Source: Symsagittifera roscoffensis
Lineage: Eukaryota > Xenacoelomorpha > Acoela > Convolutidae
Length of the DNA stretch: 64,000 nucleotides
Assembly: GCF_963678635.1 (NCBI RefSeq)
Contig: NC_087067.1
Location: forward strand, 24,495,547 to 24,559,546
Direction: 5' to 3'
The notes beneath the pieces were generated by a model. The model was given only the letters and a program-made list of their open reading frames with translations. It did no database searches and was not told where the DNA came from. A program made the translations under genes and the position numbers. How positions within the stretch are numbered: the first letter of the stretch is position 1; each line of letters opens with the position of its first letter. Shown one piece after another: positions 1 through 12,822 of the stretch.

Positions 1-1863
1 GACAAAATCTATTTTTCCTCGAAATGTTTACCTCCTTCTGCAAGTTCATCGAGTTTGGCAATTGGACACGTACTGTTCCAAACAATGCGGGAGCTGTGTT
101 GGGAAAAACCAAGCCTATTTCCTCGTATTTAACACACATCAGAAAATTCTGAAATTTTTGAAATAGCCGCTGCAAAAAGCGTCAAATTAGAAAGCTGTTT
201 TCTGATTTCCGAATCTATATGGTGGGTATTTTCGACGTTGCAGCCGCAGTAGTTTCGAGAAAGCAAGCAGAACCTCGTCTAGCATCACAAGCATTTTTGG
301 AAAATGGAACCATGGTTTAGGTAGTACTGTCCAATCCAAATACAAGGATCAATTTTTTCTTCGTGGAAATTCCAAAACGTCTAAATGCTTTGTTCTGCTG
401 AAAAATGAGAAACACTTAGTCAAAATAACAATAAGTTTGTCTGAGATGTTGCAAAACGGAGTCACCTGAAACCAGTCAACAACTGATTTGGAAATTCAAA
501 TAGATACATGGCAAAAATACAATAGAAAAACTCTTGGCAAAACAATGGTCAACTGCAGCAATCGAATGTCTTTTGCGCGTAGTGATTTCAAGTTTTTGAA
601 GCTGGAACACAGTCGACTTTCTGAACTCTGAAACAATTATTGGCCAGACACCTTCAAGTTACCTACTTTCCATCTAACTTCCATCTAATTACGTCAATGA
701 TAAGCTACTAGTTTTGATGAAGCGATATCAGGTTGGTGTTGTGCGTTTGCAGATAAGAAACGTTTTGTACGAACAAGAACACTTTATGGTCTTTTAGTCT
801 ATAATTGCCAAAAGAAGATCTTGTTCGTTTTTTCCCCTATTGCAATAAGAGGCCAACTTTTTAGATGGTTTGTTGAAATTCCTAAGGCCAACCAATTGAA
901 ATGTAAAAACGTTTTTCAGAGAAAAGCAAAACTTATCATATAAGCATAAAAGGTCGAAAGTTTTTTGAGATACAAGTATGACAACTGGGTCCCTAACAAT
1001 TATGATGAGAAGAGAAAACTGTAGGCCTTAAATGGCTAGCATTTGCGCTCGGCAGAATACTGAATGAATCTCACCTGAACAGTTGAGGGGGAATTGATAG
1101 CTGTTTATGATCTCACTTATAAATTACCTGATAAGTTATTGTACCACATTTTAATCGAGCGACAATTGAAACCTATTGATTCGATAGGTTGTGAGCGGAC
1201 TCAACAATTTTATATAACCAGCTTAATCAACAGCTAGCTAGAATAAACAAATGCAGAAAATACGAGCCAAGGTTTTTTGATTGTCAGTGAAAAATACGAA
1301 CAAATGCTAAGCCTCATGTTACCTATGACCGTGGATGCTCATTCAGAAAAAAAATGGTTGTGACATTTTGATTGAAAGGGCCAATTCGTTTCATAGTTTT
1401 TTCGATTTAAACAGCCGTTGTTGAGTGGTTACTTTTTTGAACTGTTCTGTTTACTCAGCGCGTCATGCTTTATCTGTAATCACGTTCTATGTCAAGAGTT
1501 TGTATAAAGTTTAAACGATCAGCGTTTTTCAATTTTTGGGTTTCCGGTTCTCATGCCGGTTAATTTTTCGCTAATTTTTTTGTCAAATTGAGGAATAATT
1601 TTTATTGTTCAAATAGAGAATGAAATAGTTTGCTTATCAACTACTGTACTGTTTTTCAAAATCATTCGGGAACAAGCATTAAAAACACAAAAAGTTAAAA
1701 AACAATGACAATAAAATTTTTTCAAAATTCTTTTGCCCCCTAAGTATATTTAAACATTGTCATAGCGAACTATTTTTATATATATATATAATACTTATAA
1801 TACTTATTGAATCTTTGAATCTTTAAATATATAACTGCATCCAAAAATAAGAAAACCCCTATC
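1..1863. other. AT-rich sequence without a recognisable gene
   Basis: I see no supported gene, RNA or transposon here. It is AT-rich, with many stops in all frames and a short (TA)n run near 1777-1791. If the candidate exon at 1864 starts the slo-2 protein, the promoter and 5' UTR of that gene would lie in this stretch, but I cannot point to a specific element. Confidence 0.5.
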
Positions 1864-1920
1864 ATGGATCCCGACACGGCTATGACTGGCTGCACGACTC
1901 ATGAGCTCTTCCCGCACCCC
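1864..1920 (+). CDS. Candidate first coding exon, possibly of slo-2
   Basis: This is a short GC-rich island in a very AT-rich background. An ATG at 1864 opens 19 codons (MDPDTAMTGCTTHELFPHP) that end exactly at a good 5' splice site, GTAAGA at 1921, in phase 0. The next plausible slo-2 exon has an acceptor ending at 48362 (or 19391 in the other copy) whose open frame also begins in phase 0, so the two could join. No homology supports the peptide, because the extreme N-terminus of KCNT channels is not conserved. The link to slo-2 is inference. It could equally be the first exon of another transcript, or chance. Confidence 0.4.
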
Positions 1921-2367
1921 GTAAGAAAAAATTTTCTTGTCGTTTGTGTTTTTATCAGGCATTTATTTTTCTCGAGCGGATAATATGTCCTCTTCGATTC
2001 ATAAAAAACAACTTTGACACATGATCAACGACCTTCTTTAGCTCATGGGTTGCTCACTTCCATGTTGAGTGAAATTCACAAACTTACTCGACACTTCATG
2101 GCATGTCATCATATGCTGAACAAAAATCTGTGCGCGTTGAGCCTGACAGACGAATATATTTTGTCTGGATCGCCCCGCCAGAACTTTTTTTCGTTCCTTT
2201 AGCCATCTAAATTTTGGCAAATATCGGAAGATGCTTTTGCCGATTCTCTATATCGAAATTAGGTTGATAAAAAAGCCCATGTTTTGTCAGCTTACGTGCG
2301 AGAAAGCGCTCCGGCTGTTTCAGGGTTATGGCTCTGATCTAAGATTATGGAAATGATTACGTTATAG

Positions 2368-2820
2368 ATTTCAGTCGCATCGGTATTTAATTTTTTTTAT
2401 AAATCTCTTCTGGACTCCTATAAATACTTTATAAAGATCTACCTGGTGTCTCAACTGATCAAATATTGGGGCGATGCGGAACACCGATCTCTCCCAAATA
2501 AATTAAGCCATGAAAGTTTGGATTTTGTGGTGCTGAATTATACAAAACCAGGTAGCTTGAAGTTTGCTGGTACTGATGAAGTGCTGGTTGCATGTGAACA
2601 AAGGATAGGGCTGAAGGGATCTATCGCAGATGGGTATGGGGAAGCCCATTTCTTGATTGCATCAGGTCGCGGGGGTGCTAGCAAAGAGGTTACTGTTTTC
2701 GGCGGTGCGTATTTTACCTATGTTGAGGCTAGTAGAGCGACTGAGGCACAAGAATATTGGGATATTAGTTTTAAGCGTTCGAAGTTTTCTTGGAGCAAGC
2801 TAAGTGTTTATTTGAGTTGA
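2368..2820 (+). CDS. Unrecognised open frame, possibly an exon or repeat-encoded fragment
   Basis: The frame is open from 2368 to the TGA at 2818-2820, about 150 codons without an ATG near its start. The central part is glycine-rich and looks protein-like (for example GSLKFAGTDEVLVACEQRIG). I do not recognise a family. The equivalent in copy B (19880 onward) has TGG changed to TAG early on, then a frameshift, and an earlier stop, so at least that copy could not make the full product. It may be a decayed gene or transposon fragment. No splice site or promoter was identified with confidence. Confidence 0.25.
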   Translation: MSVASVFNFFYKSLLDSYKYFIKIYLVSQLIKYWGDAEHRSLPNKLSHESLDFVVLNYTKPGSLKFAGTDEVLVACEQRIGLKGSIADGYGEAHFLIASGRGGASKEVTVFGGAYFTYVEASRATEAQEYWDISFKRSKFSWSKLSVYLS

Positions 2821-5800
2821 TATGAAATGAAAGAGGACAATTAATTTTGATCACAGTTTGAAGTTGAATGATTTCAATTTTAGAATCAGCGGCGAATGCG
2901 TACATCAAAGTTAGAGTGCACTCCAAAACTCACTTAAATCAGTACAAATATTAACACCAGGTTCAATTGGATCATGACCAATAAGATAGTTTCTCAGTTT
3001 TTTGCTTTGCAACACTCCAATCTGTGTCGTAGGAAAAAAAGTTGTTAGTTAGTTAAACCATGACTAGAATCCATCAGTCAACAATCCAAGCCATTCCTTA
3101 TTTCATTCATTGTTTATCTTTTTATTCAGTCTTCTTTTATACCTATCATGGTGAGTAGAAATTATCGGGCCAAGAAAAAAGTTTTCTTGATGCGAACAGT
3201 AGGGAAAATGGGAAATTCTATAAAACTATCAAAATTCAGCGGTTGGTGTGTAAACATTATGTATTCTGAATAGCCCGTAAGCTTTATCTTTAGCGTCCCA
3301 GAAGACAGACTAGTAAACGAAGCACCAATGAAATTAGGAAAAAATCTGAAAAACCATTGATGCTTCAGTAACAGCAGAAAAAATTCAAAAAACAAGAACC
3401 TATCGCTTACCCCAGACGGCTGCATAGGGACTTGCTGATCTTTTTCAAACTTGCTGGGAAAGTCGAAAAAAGGTACTATCGTTATCAAGGGTTGCGATGT
3501 GTCCCAGTGCACAATTCGTTCTGGTGACGGAACCTAACCAAGGAAAACAAGAAAACGAACCAAGGAAACAAGTTGGAGAATCACTGCCCAACGATATCGC
3601 AAAGTTTTTATTCAAGGAAGCCAAAAAACCTAGACCTGAACAAACCCTAAGAGCTCAAGGCCAAAAACAATGAGGAAAAACCAGAGGGTCACTTTGAGTT
3701 GCCAGAAATTGATGTCCAGTTGAAGTTTGCACCATGCGTCAACCGTGTACAGCAGATGGACCTATCATGTAACTTCGTCATCAGTGTTACTTAACCGCTT
3801 ACCATTTGCATCCATTTTTCTGATAGTCTGTATATAAAATGATTGCTTTCATCTGATATCCTGAAAGTGATACACGAGTTCTCCCGTGCATCTCATTCTG
3901 AAATTTGTGATTATAGTCAGGATTGGCTTTATCGAAAGCTGCAGAAAAAATCCGCGTTGACCACCTGGTAAAGCAAAAAAAATTAATAAAAAAAACGCTA
4001 CTATAATGGTTTAAAAAATGCGGATTCTGCAATAGTGCAACTTAACTATACAATTTTTTTTGTCTTTTTGTGGACTCCACAAACCGTTCCGGATTCAGCA
4101 ATTACTGTTTTGGATTCCGCAATTATGGTTGTTTTTGGATTTATTTAGTGCTGTGAAATATTTAACTATTTGTTTGTGGAATTCAAATAAGCAAAGAAGA
4201 TAGAGAAGTCGCAATATTGCGGATTCAGCACTGAATCTCATTTTGGCTTGTTGCAAAATCCATATAAAACTCACGAACTACAGAGTTTGGAGTGTAACGG
4301 CGCGCCTAAAAAATAACTTTGTCCGCCTGAATTTCCCAATTATTCTTAAGTTCACTAAAGAAGAGACATTTTTTTGAGTTTGGCTTCACAATTTATTTGA
4401 TGTGTACTTAGTGTGGTTTCTGCCAAAATTATTTGCGTAATTAAAGTAATCTTTTTGAAATCAGCTCGAAACGCTCCAAAAAAACTGCTATGGATTTCTG
4501 TCAAGCGAAGTTTTCTCTTTATTAATTGAACGCACTATTTTGCTTCAAAGAAGTTAGCAGTTATGATAGGAATGTCGTAGCAAAACGCATTGAAATCATG
4601 AACAGTAATAGGATTGTCGTAGATGAATTTAATTTTTTAGCTGTGAACAACCAACTTTTTGTCCTTTTGTTTCTATTTTTTTCAAGAACTTCTAGATATT
4701 TAACCATTTTTTGAGCCATAATTTTCTAGTAGTGAATTTCTTTTAATTGAATCTTGAAAGATTGCAGTGTTCACTTTTTGTTTTATGGTTTCTTATAGAA
4801 AAAAAAACAAGCTGATTTCAAATTAATGTGCTGATGAAAATAACGCTTGTTCACTAAAGATTTTAAATGGTTACTTCGCAGTTCCAGAATTAGAGATGTT
4901 TCAGGGAAGCAAGTGATTTCAGGCCAACGTGTTGCGAGCTTGCCAACAGAGGGTAGGAATTTATATGGAATTCGGAGCCAGTTATTGCCATGAGACGGCG
5001 ATGCACTCGTAGCACACCCACTGGCGCCCATAAATAATTTTCTCGAGTTTTAAATTTAATAGTCAAATTTTGCGAATTGTCGCTTTAGCTAAATTTTGCG
5101 AGTTGATTTTGTTGCGAGCTGACTTTTGTTGCGAATTGTTGCGGTATCTATTTTATGACATTTATTTTTGGTGATGACTACTAAAGTTTTTCGAAAGACT
5201 CCGCCAACTTAAGGTTATTCCAAAGGAATTTTTGCAACAAATTGCCTCAGGCGCAGATTAGTTTCAATTAAATAGGGTTTTTGATTTTTTATTCTGTTCT
5301 GGAAGCGCTCGCAAAAAACTTATGGTCAACCTACAAAAATTTTTTACAAATTTTTTGACATTTTTTTTTTAAAATCCTCCCCTCTACAAAAATCCTAGAT
5401 CCTACCCTCAACGCAGTAAGCTTCGAAAATTAATTTGGTTGGTCGAAGAAAAGTGTCCAAAAAATTGTGGTCAGTTTTTTTGAAAATCGTCTTTCCTTTT
5501 TGAGAAATTTCATTGAAATTTCATTAAAAACGGGCTGTTATTGTTCTATTTTTAAACCGCGAAAGCAAAAAGATTAACGTCATTTTTAGGGTTGGCGAAG
5601 TAATGTATGTATACATGTATTTATCATCAAAACCATCACCTTAAATGTTACTTGATACTTCAAACTGCTAAATAACAATCAATGCATATCTCTTGAATAC
5701 CTTCTCTTTGTGATTCAGAAACTTGAAAATCAGTAGAAGTATCATAGAAAAGATCGAATTCTTCGATCAAACTGTGAAAGCAATAAAAATAAACCTATTT

Positions 5801-8580
5801 CAAATTGTTACCTTCTTCAATTATTATGCTTAAGTAAAAAGCCATTGGCTCAAAAGCTATCATATTTTGACAGATAAAAGTTTTGAGTATGATGTGTACA
5901 AATGACGTAGAAATTTCAACGCTTTTCTCAGATTCAGATTAAACGCCTTTTGGCGATGAAATTTTTTAGGCAAAAAAGCATTTTCTTGGACTCTGAGTCA
6001 ATTGGGATTTTTTTAAAAAGTTCAAAAATTCAATGCTAGAATGGCCCAAGTTGACAGCTCGAGTAGCATATAAATCTCGACTGGCATAAATATTCACAAA
6101 CTTCAAAATGTACTAATTATTTCTTTAATTAATCTTTTTTCACAGTAGCAGAAAAGAACGTTATAAATCGAATCGAATAGAAACTAATATTTTTGAGGAA
6201 TAGATTGTTGAGCAATTGATAAATCAAGCATCAGCCGATCACATGGAGTTCCTAAATACATAAGTCAGTCACACCGACTTGTAATGGCTTGGACTGAAAC
6301 TGATCGCCGCGCAAATTCTGAAACTTTTCAAAAACTTTGATTCATCGTACTTTTTTGAGTATAAAAAAATTTATATTGACAATAAATGCATTTTTTGTTT
6401 CAAATTTTTAAGCCAGTCAATACATATTTCATCATTTATGCGATTCGAGTCTTATGCTAGTCGATACACAGCCTGGCTTTAATCAAAACCAAATATGTTT
6501 AATCAATCAATTTAATAACAGCCACTTTTGCTTAAGCCTGCTGTCTGTTAACTGCAATGAAATTTAGATTCACAATTCTTCAATACCTATTTCGAGAGTT
6601 TTATTCATGTGGGTTTTCCAGCTGGAAATTTAAAAAAATCACATTTTGTGCTTGGTGTTATCTAATCGCTATGCCAAATTTCTTACCTAATTTAAATCAA
6701 TTTAAAGAAAGAAAGAATTGCTTTTTCCAAAGAAGTACTCAACATGATATCAACAAAATCAAACGAATATCTTAAACAGATAATGTTTATCAATGTTTTT
6801 AAGTTCACAAGAAAATTAGGAGTAATAAACTCAAAAAGGAGTATTAAACTCTCTTTGAAAGCCTACGCTATTCTAGTAACATTTAGCAACACGCTAATTA
6901 AATTACTCTTAAATTCAAATTAAATGCTATCTAAAAAAATGATATATTTCAAAAAAATGTGAAGATTTGAGCCATCATATCTTTCCATAACATGCTAAAT
7001 AATATTGAACTCCTGTTGAGGCAGGCTAAAAATTTAAGAATATAAAAAATATTCCTTCATTGATTTTATTTTGTCATGAAAACCAATTTGTCTCAAAAGC
7101 TACAGATTTTGAGCCACCATTTTTTCACTAGATGCTTAAATACTTTGACCAAATCCCATGATACTTATGGAAAAATTTGAGTTTTTAAGCAGAGAGATTT
7201 TTTGTTTCCAATCTACGAAATTGTCAGCCAAATTTTATTAGGAAATCATTAAAAAAACCGTCTCTCAAAAACTAACACGAATTGAGGGGTCATATTTTGG
7301 AGCAGAATTATTTCATATTTTGGAGTAGAAGGTGAGTAGACACGGAGTTATCTTTAACTTTTTTGGTAGCACTTAAAAAAGAGTATGGCAGGAAGGAGTC
7401 TTTTTATGGGAGTACGCTTTCAGAAACAAAAAGAACTATTTACGCTAAGATTTTCATCGATCGTAAAAGAATTCCGAAAAAAATGCACTTTCTCAAAACG
7501 TAGGGGGACTAGGGTTGTCAAATTTTTAAATTCAAATTCGACATCATCAGAGGCACCGAAAAAATTTGTTTTAAATCAACAATTTTTAAATCTGAATTAA
7601 ACCAGCTCGGAATTTCCCAAATTTAAGTGTTTTCTAAAATGTGGACGAACACCGATAGTTTACAATGAACCATCTGACAGAGATTTTCAAGCAAGGAACT
7701 ATTTATGCTCGTAAAGCTCAAAAATGGCGTTGTAGATTCATCATTGTAGATTCATTGATTGGTCGCCAATCTCTCATGAGTTTTCTAAAAAGACCAAACT
7801 ATCTCTTTCAGAGAATTTCAAAATGCAAAGTTAATTTTTCAGACTGAAAATATGTCTCATGCTCACCTAAAACATCAAATTTGCATGCAAAATTAGCTCA
7901 GATTTGGCACATTGCTCTTTGTATATATTTTTGTATATTTCAACTTTTTGCAGTCATTGATTACTTAGCTAGGTAGAGAATCGTAATTCGGCCTACCCCG
8001 TAGGGCTGATGGGGGAAAACAAGTCTGCGACACGGAAAACAGGATAGCAGGATATGGGCTACTGAGATCAGGGCTGTTGGTAGTCCAACGGTTGATTAGA
8101 TCAGTTCAAACCATTTCTGAGTTTTTGCAGTTGAAGTCATTGATTATTTTATGTTCTTGGACCTAATCTTACTTTTTAAATTAACTCAAGCTCAATGATT
8201 ACTTAATGCTTTGAATTTTGACTGAACTCATCTAGAAATCAAGGGTTTTTGCTTTAGATTCGAGGTCTTTGCCATGTTCAGACTAAGTAGCTATCAGATC
8301 AAAGCTTGATTTTTGGAGTTGAAATCTGCCAATATGGAACCAGTTCAAAACAAGTATTTAAAGTATTTATTATATACCTTGATTTTTATCACTGTAAAAT
8401 ACTTAGAAACAAACAACCATGATCCATTACTAAAACTTATGATAATTTGTAGAGCTGAAAGTATTCATAGGTTCAACCAGAGAAAACGTAATACAGATTG
8501 AAAACAGTTACCTCTTTCTCTTCTCTAACCTCTCAAAAATACCAATATAATCTAGAAATATAATTACCAATATAATAAAA
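2821..8580. other. Non-coding duplicated sequence (copy A)
   Basis: No gene is supported. The stretch matches 20260-24267 and 41932-44120 in copy B. The bases GAAT at 6765-6768 are the undisrupted integration site of the LTR element found in copy B. A segment near 5385-5415 resembles the outer end of the hAT-like MITEs described at 48889 and 55682, but no matching second end was found. A slightly GC-richer island at 7980-8120 (also 43140-43280) is of unknown nature. Confidence 0.5.
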
Positions 8581-9265
8581 ATCGATTTAAATTGATCTTA
8601 AGTCCCAGCTAAAAAAAATTGATTCAATTGGATTTTAAATTTGCTTAATTCTGTTTTTCCTGTCTTAATTTATTTTTATTTTTAGGCGGTTTATGTTTTT
8701 AAATCGACTTTTTTCATTTGAATTTCATCAGCTTCGAATTTGTATTGCATTTAAGGTGCTTTAAAGATTTATTGCTCATCATTTTTAATTTTTCATCAAT
8801 AGCAGATATTTGCATAATAAAAAGACCAAATAGTTTTCATAATATCAATAATATTCTATGATTTCTTTAAATATTTTGAGTTCAAAATCTAATCTATGTT
8901 GACCCTTTTTTGGATTCGTTTCATAAGTTTTTATTTTCATGATTTTCTAGCTTCAATTGCCTATTCTTGAGATCAAAACTTAATTTTTTTAACCAATTTC
9001 CTGAGTTTTTACATAGGTTTTTTCCCACAAACTGATTTACATTGATGATTTTCTAAAATTTCAATGCATATTTTCAAGCTTAAACTTTTTTGCCGTGTTA
9101 TCAAAAAAAATCAATTTAATTTGATTTTTTAGACACTTAAACCGATCCAAAATTTTCAAAAAAGATTGATTTGAACCGATTTAAAATCCACTTAAATTCG
9201 TAAAATGTACATTGCTTATCAATTTTGATCAATTTAAAATCGATTTAAAATCAATTTAAATCGAT
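8581..9265. mobile_element. Non-autonomous element with GATTTAAAT-rich inverted ends (copy A)
   Basis: The left end (ATCGATTTAAATTGATC at 8581) and the right end (reverse complement of the sequence ending at 9265) are similar. The right end carries several more ATTTAAAATCGAT-type repeats. The roughly 685-bp interior is AT-rich and non-coding. The layout fits a palindromic or foldback non-autonomous DNA element. No clear target-site duplication was seen, so the exact ends are uncertain. The same unit is in copy B at 44121-44788. Confidence 0.45.
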
Positions 9266-10058
9266 CCGAAACCATTTTTATGAGTGCGGGAACACTTTTT
9301 ACTTCTTTGATTGTGAGCCTGAAAAAAAATAATTATGATTATTTGAAGCGACTGGGAAGTCAGAGGAAAAAGAAATGAACGAACGATTGCAGAACAAGTC
9401 GAGGAGCAGATTGAAATTTGGTCAGTCCGGTTCACACGTGTTTTTGATTCTTAACAATCCAAGAATACGAACTTTGTATGAGGTTGCCTCTTAATTTTCC
9501 CGCAATCAACGTCAGCATCAGTGGGAGAGATTTTTCATTCTTGAAATTTTTTTTGATGATTTTGGTTCAATGTTCTGTCCATGATTCCAGTAAACAATAT
9601 ATCACATTATATCAAAAGTTGAACGCTTCGTCCTTTCACTTAAACTTCTTTTTTAGGGCTTCACAAATAATCAACGTTAAGCAACCACGGCATTCGTTTG
9701 TGCCAATGCTAGCTTCAATTTATCAAAACTTACTGGAGAAAGGATCAAGTTCGAATTAGAAATTTTGTTCTGGCGGTATAACGCATGAAATTTTCTACTC
9801 CACTTACGGGATGCTTATGTTTATTTCCGGAACTCTTAAGAGAATCTTCCAAACCACCGCTACATGCAAAAGTTCCAATTAATTGATGGAGCTAAAACCG
9901 CTGAGAAGTATCCTTTGATTACTGCTACATCCCACAAATGTCCGTTTTTATTGAACAAGCCGGGAATTAAGTTCAATGTAGTCGGAGAAATTTATAATGT
10001 TGGAGACGCAGACGACTGTGTTGTTTTTGTCTGGTATCTTTTTTCGGTTACATGACAA

Positions 10059-10163
10059 AAGATCCCTTAACTTAAGATCCCAAACGAGAAGATCCCAGTC
10101 AATAAGATACCATTGCAAAAGATACCTCGTTCTAAAATCGCCCACGACATAAGATACCATAAT
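10059..10163. repeat. 15-bp minisatellite (unit 1)
   Basis: Seven imperfect units of about 15 bp begin AAGATCCC or AAGATACC and differ in the remaining seven bases. Because 15 is a multiple of three, the minus strand reads as a 5-residue repeat of the type W-x-L-x-x (for example WYLID, WDLLV, WDLKL). The same array occurs at 14183-14287 and 45580-45685. Confidence 0.75.
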
Positions 10164-10775
10164 AAAATAACAAAGAACCTGAGAATTGAAAATAAAGCGG
10201 TTAATCGATCAAAGCAAAAACAAAGCGTCAGTTAAAATCAAAGAAACGGCAAAATTTTTGTTGCACAAATCTCGAACATAAATGACCTTGCTAATCACTT
10301 GGCCTTTAAAATGAAACTCAAACTTCGAAACAGCTTAGACTATAATTGAACTTGAAAAGGATTTCCAATTAATCCAAACCAACTTTGCCAAAAATGGCCT
10401 GATTTTCCAGACAACTCAAGTCGGTACAAAATTGAAATTGAGTTTTTTTTTGCAAAATTCTAAAGCTTTGAAATCATTTTCATTACGAATCACTTGCCAT
10501 TCTATTTGATAAAAAATATCAATTCTCAATTTAGATCAACTTTTTTTCACTAGGCGCAATACTCAAAGGGCCGTCAGGCCCCTACCCCCAACCTAGCGTC
10601 CCGTAAATAAGAGCAATTGTTCTGGGATCCAATTGCTAGAGACAGCATTTTCAAATGCGAGTCGTAGTATTGCGTTTCGGCGTTCTCTGGGAGGGTTTAA
10701 GGAGACGTCTATGAAAAAGTTGATCAAACAAATTTGAATTTAGGAAAAATTAGGCAAAAACTAAAACAAAATTTA

Positions 10776-11111
10776 TTAGGATAAATGGGCAAGTGAACGG
10801 ATAAAAGACAATAAGTTAGAGTCTGTGTATGAACTTGTTATCTGTTGAACTTTTTCATTCAGATCACGGTACTTCTTCCGGCATAAGTTGATAATGCCGC
10901 TGGATGCCTTCAAAATGTTGAAATTTTGATTGTAGGAATCCAGTTGAATTTTTTCGAGAAACGTATGTATTGAAGGATGCCTGCCTTGAAACAAAGCGGT
11001 TACACCTAGATGCCACCCTTCAACTGCATTTGTGGTTCGGGCTAGACCACACACAGCATTTTGATAATGGTTCCAAAGAGAAATAGGAAAAAGTGTTTTT
11101 CGGCCAATCAA
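10776..11111 (-). pseudogene. MULE transposase C-terminal fragment
   Basis: The minus strand encodes 111 residues that resemble the C-terminal end of Mutator-like (MULE) transposases of animals. The family hallmarks visible are an IGRK start, FPISLWNHYQ, then TTNAVEGWH followed by a HPSIHTFLEKIQ helix. The catalytic DDE core lies upstream in the family and is absent here. The frame is cut off on its 5' side by stops in the adjoining sequence. This is a decayed transposon piece. Homologues are at 14901-15236 and, with a longer N-terminal part, 46299-46709. Confidence 0.75.
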
Positions 11112-11452
11112 ATCCCTCTAATGTACGTTTATTGGAAAAAAGCAGTTAGCTCGTCTAATTTTTCGAGATCGTTTTGTGAAATATCCAGTTTGGTTGCCAC
11201 ATTGCATATTTCCTCAATGACTAGGTCGAACCCGATTTTGGTATGGTATCTTTTGTCCTGACACCCTTTTTTCATGGCCGAAGGACTGCATGGTCCGAAC
11301 TTCACAACCAATCAAAGTCGTTTTAATTGTCCATAGCTGACTGAACTTAGCGCTTATTATTAGTTAGCGTTTATTACGAGTTTTCAAATATTGATTTTTG
11401 ATTACATTATTTAATTTTCGGGTATTCGGTGTCCTTCGACAAGGATTTTAGT

Positions 11453-11717
11453 AATTAAAAAAGTTGAATACGTTCCTATTTTTTACGAACGAGAACCAAT
11501 TTTAGAAGAGTTGAACAGTAGAGAACAAATAGAAAAACAAGATCATTTTCTGAACAGTTTAAAAGAAGAGCTCTTGGATGAGCCATTCATTGAGAACTAT
11601 TCAAATGTAGATAGTATTCAAATAGTTCACTTGGAGTTGGAGAAGGTATCAATAAAAAACTTCAAGAAACCATTTTTTCAAGTCAAAAAAGAAATAAAAA
11701 CTAACCGATTTGATTGA
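11453..11717 (+). CDS. Unrecognised charged open frame (unit 1)
   Basis: An open frame of about 87 codons follows an acceptor-like TTTTAG at 11447-11452 and ends at a TGA. The product is rich in Glu, Lys, Ile and Asn and probably helical (EELNSREQIEKQDHFLNSLK). I recognise no family. The tandem copy at 15577-15860 differs by several replacements (Ser to Asn, Leu to Met, Phe to Ser, Ile to Met) and I noticed no silent changes, so purifying selection is not evident. It may be a fragment of a gene or transposon open frame. Confidence 0.25.
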
Positions 11718-12822
11718 AATTGTTTTTATTTGCATTATGTCACGCGATGCAAAGTTTAACTGATCAATATTATTGATGCTTGGCTTTTTCATGATGAATT
11801 TTTTTGAGAAAATCCCCCTCAAGAAAAACCCTAGATCTGTCCCCTAGCTTCATAAAAGTTTTGTTTGATACGGTGAAAATGCAGCGACAAAACATTTCCA
11901 ACAAACAAATTAATTCCTTAATGGCAACATAGCAAGAATTTTTTGAATTGCATTTTTCAGGGAAATTTTTTTATTAGCTGACAATTTTTTCTCTCAGTTC
12001 CGAAAAATTTTTGGATTAATTAATTGTCCATGCAGAACCATTTAAAAATTACTTAAACAATGTACTACATGTTGTCTCAAATGAACTGTATTTAAATAAA
12101 AGCTTTTCATTTTATAACAGTCTCTCCTTTTTACTTCAAACCTTGAGATAATAAGCAAAAGAAGCGTAGACTCAATAACTTATCAAAGCTGCATTGATTA
12201 GCTCAATTTCATAAAAATCACCCGCATTTTCCAACCAATTCACATCTTCAAATTGTTTGTTCGATACGCGAATGCAAACAGCGAGTTGTTTTTTTACTGT
12301 AGAAGAAAAAAAATGATTTGTTTGTTTATTCACTATTTATGGAAGCCCAACTGAAGTCCGCAGGAGGTTTATTTGAGATTTCTCAATTGACTACGGGCTG
12401 CATCCACACTTCAAACTAAACAGTTTGTCAGAGTGTGGAGTTGATTCCAAGAACGAGGTGGGTGGTCAAAAATTGAAGGACGGAATTGAAAAGGCACCAG
12501 GAATTGTAACCAGGAAAAAACGATGCCAATGCCATATTATACACTATTATGATATTCATCCTAAAGATTCGGTAGCCAAAGCAGCCGGCAACCAATCTGG
12601 GAAAGAGTTGCACCATAACCTGGAGACTTGTGGGAGCTGCGAAAATAAACTTCAGCTTGGGTATTAAATTCGGTTTCTGGTTCTTGAACATGCACAGGTG
12701 ATTTTCTCGTGAATAAAAGTGATGGGTGCTCGACAGCTCCCTTAATTCTCAAAACGATTGAAGATGGAGTTTAATTAACCCCACAGAGTGTGTCGAATGC
12801 AAGTGTCAGGGTCAGTAGAAAG

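Noticed and set aside
7980-8120. GC-richer island considered as a tRNA or 5S rRNA relic (also 43140-43280)
   Set aside because: There is a weak B-box-like AGTTCAAACC, but no cloverleaf or known RNA sequence could be matched.
12425-12691. Overlapping frames on both strands upstream of the mariner remnant (also 16192-16458)
   Set aside because: Neither resembles a transposase or another family, and the start on the + strand is not an ATG. Probably chance frames in a duplicated stretch.
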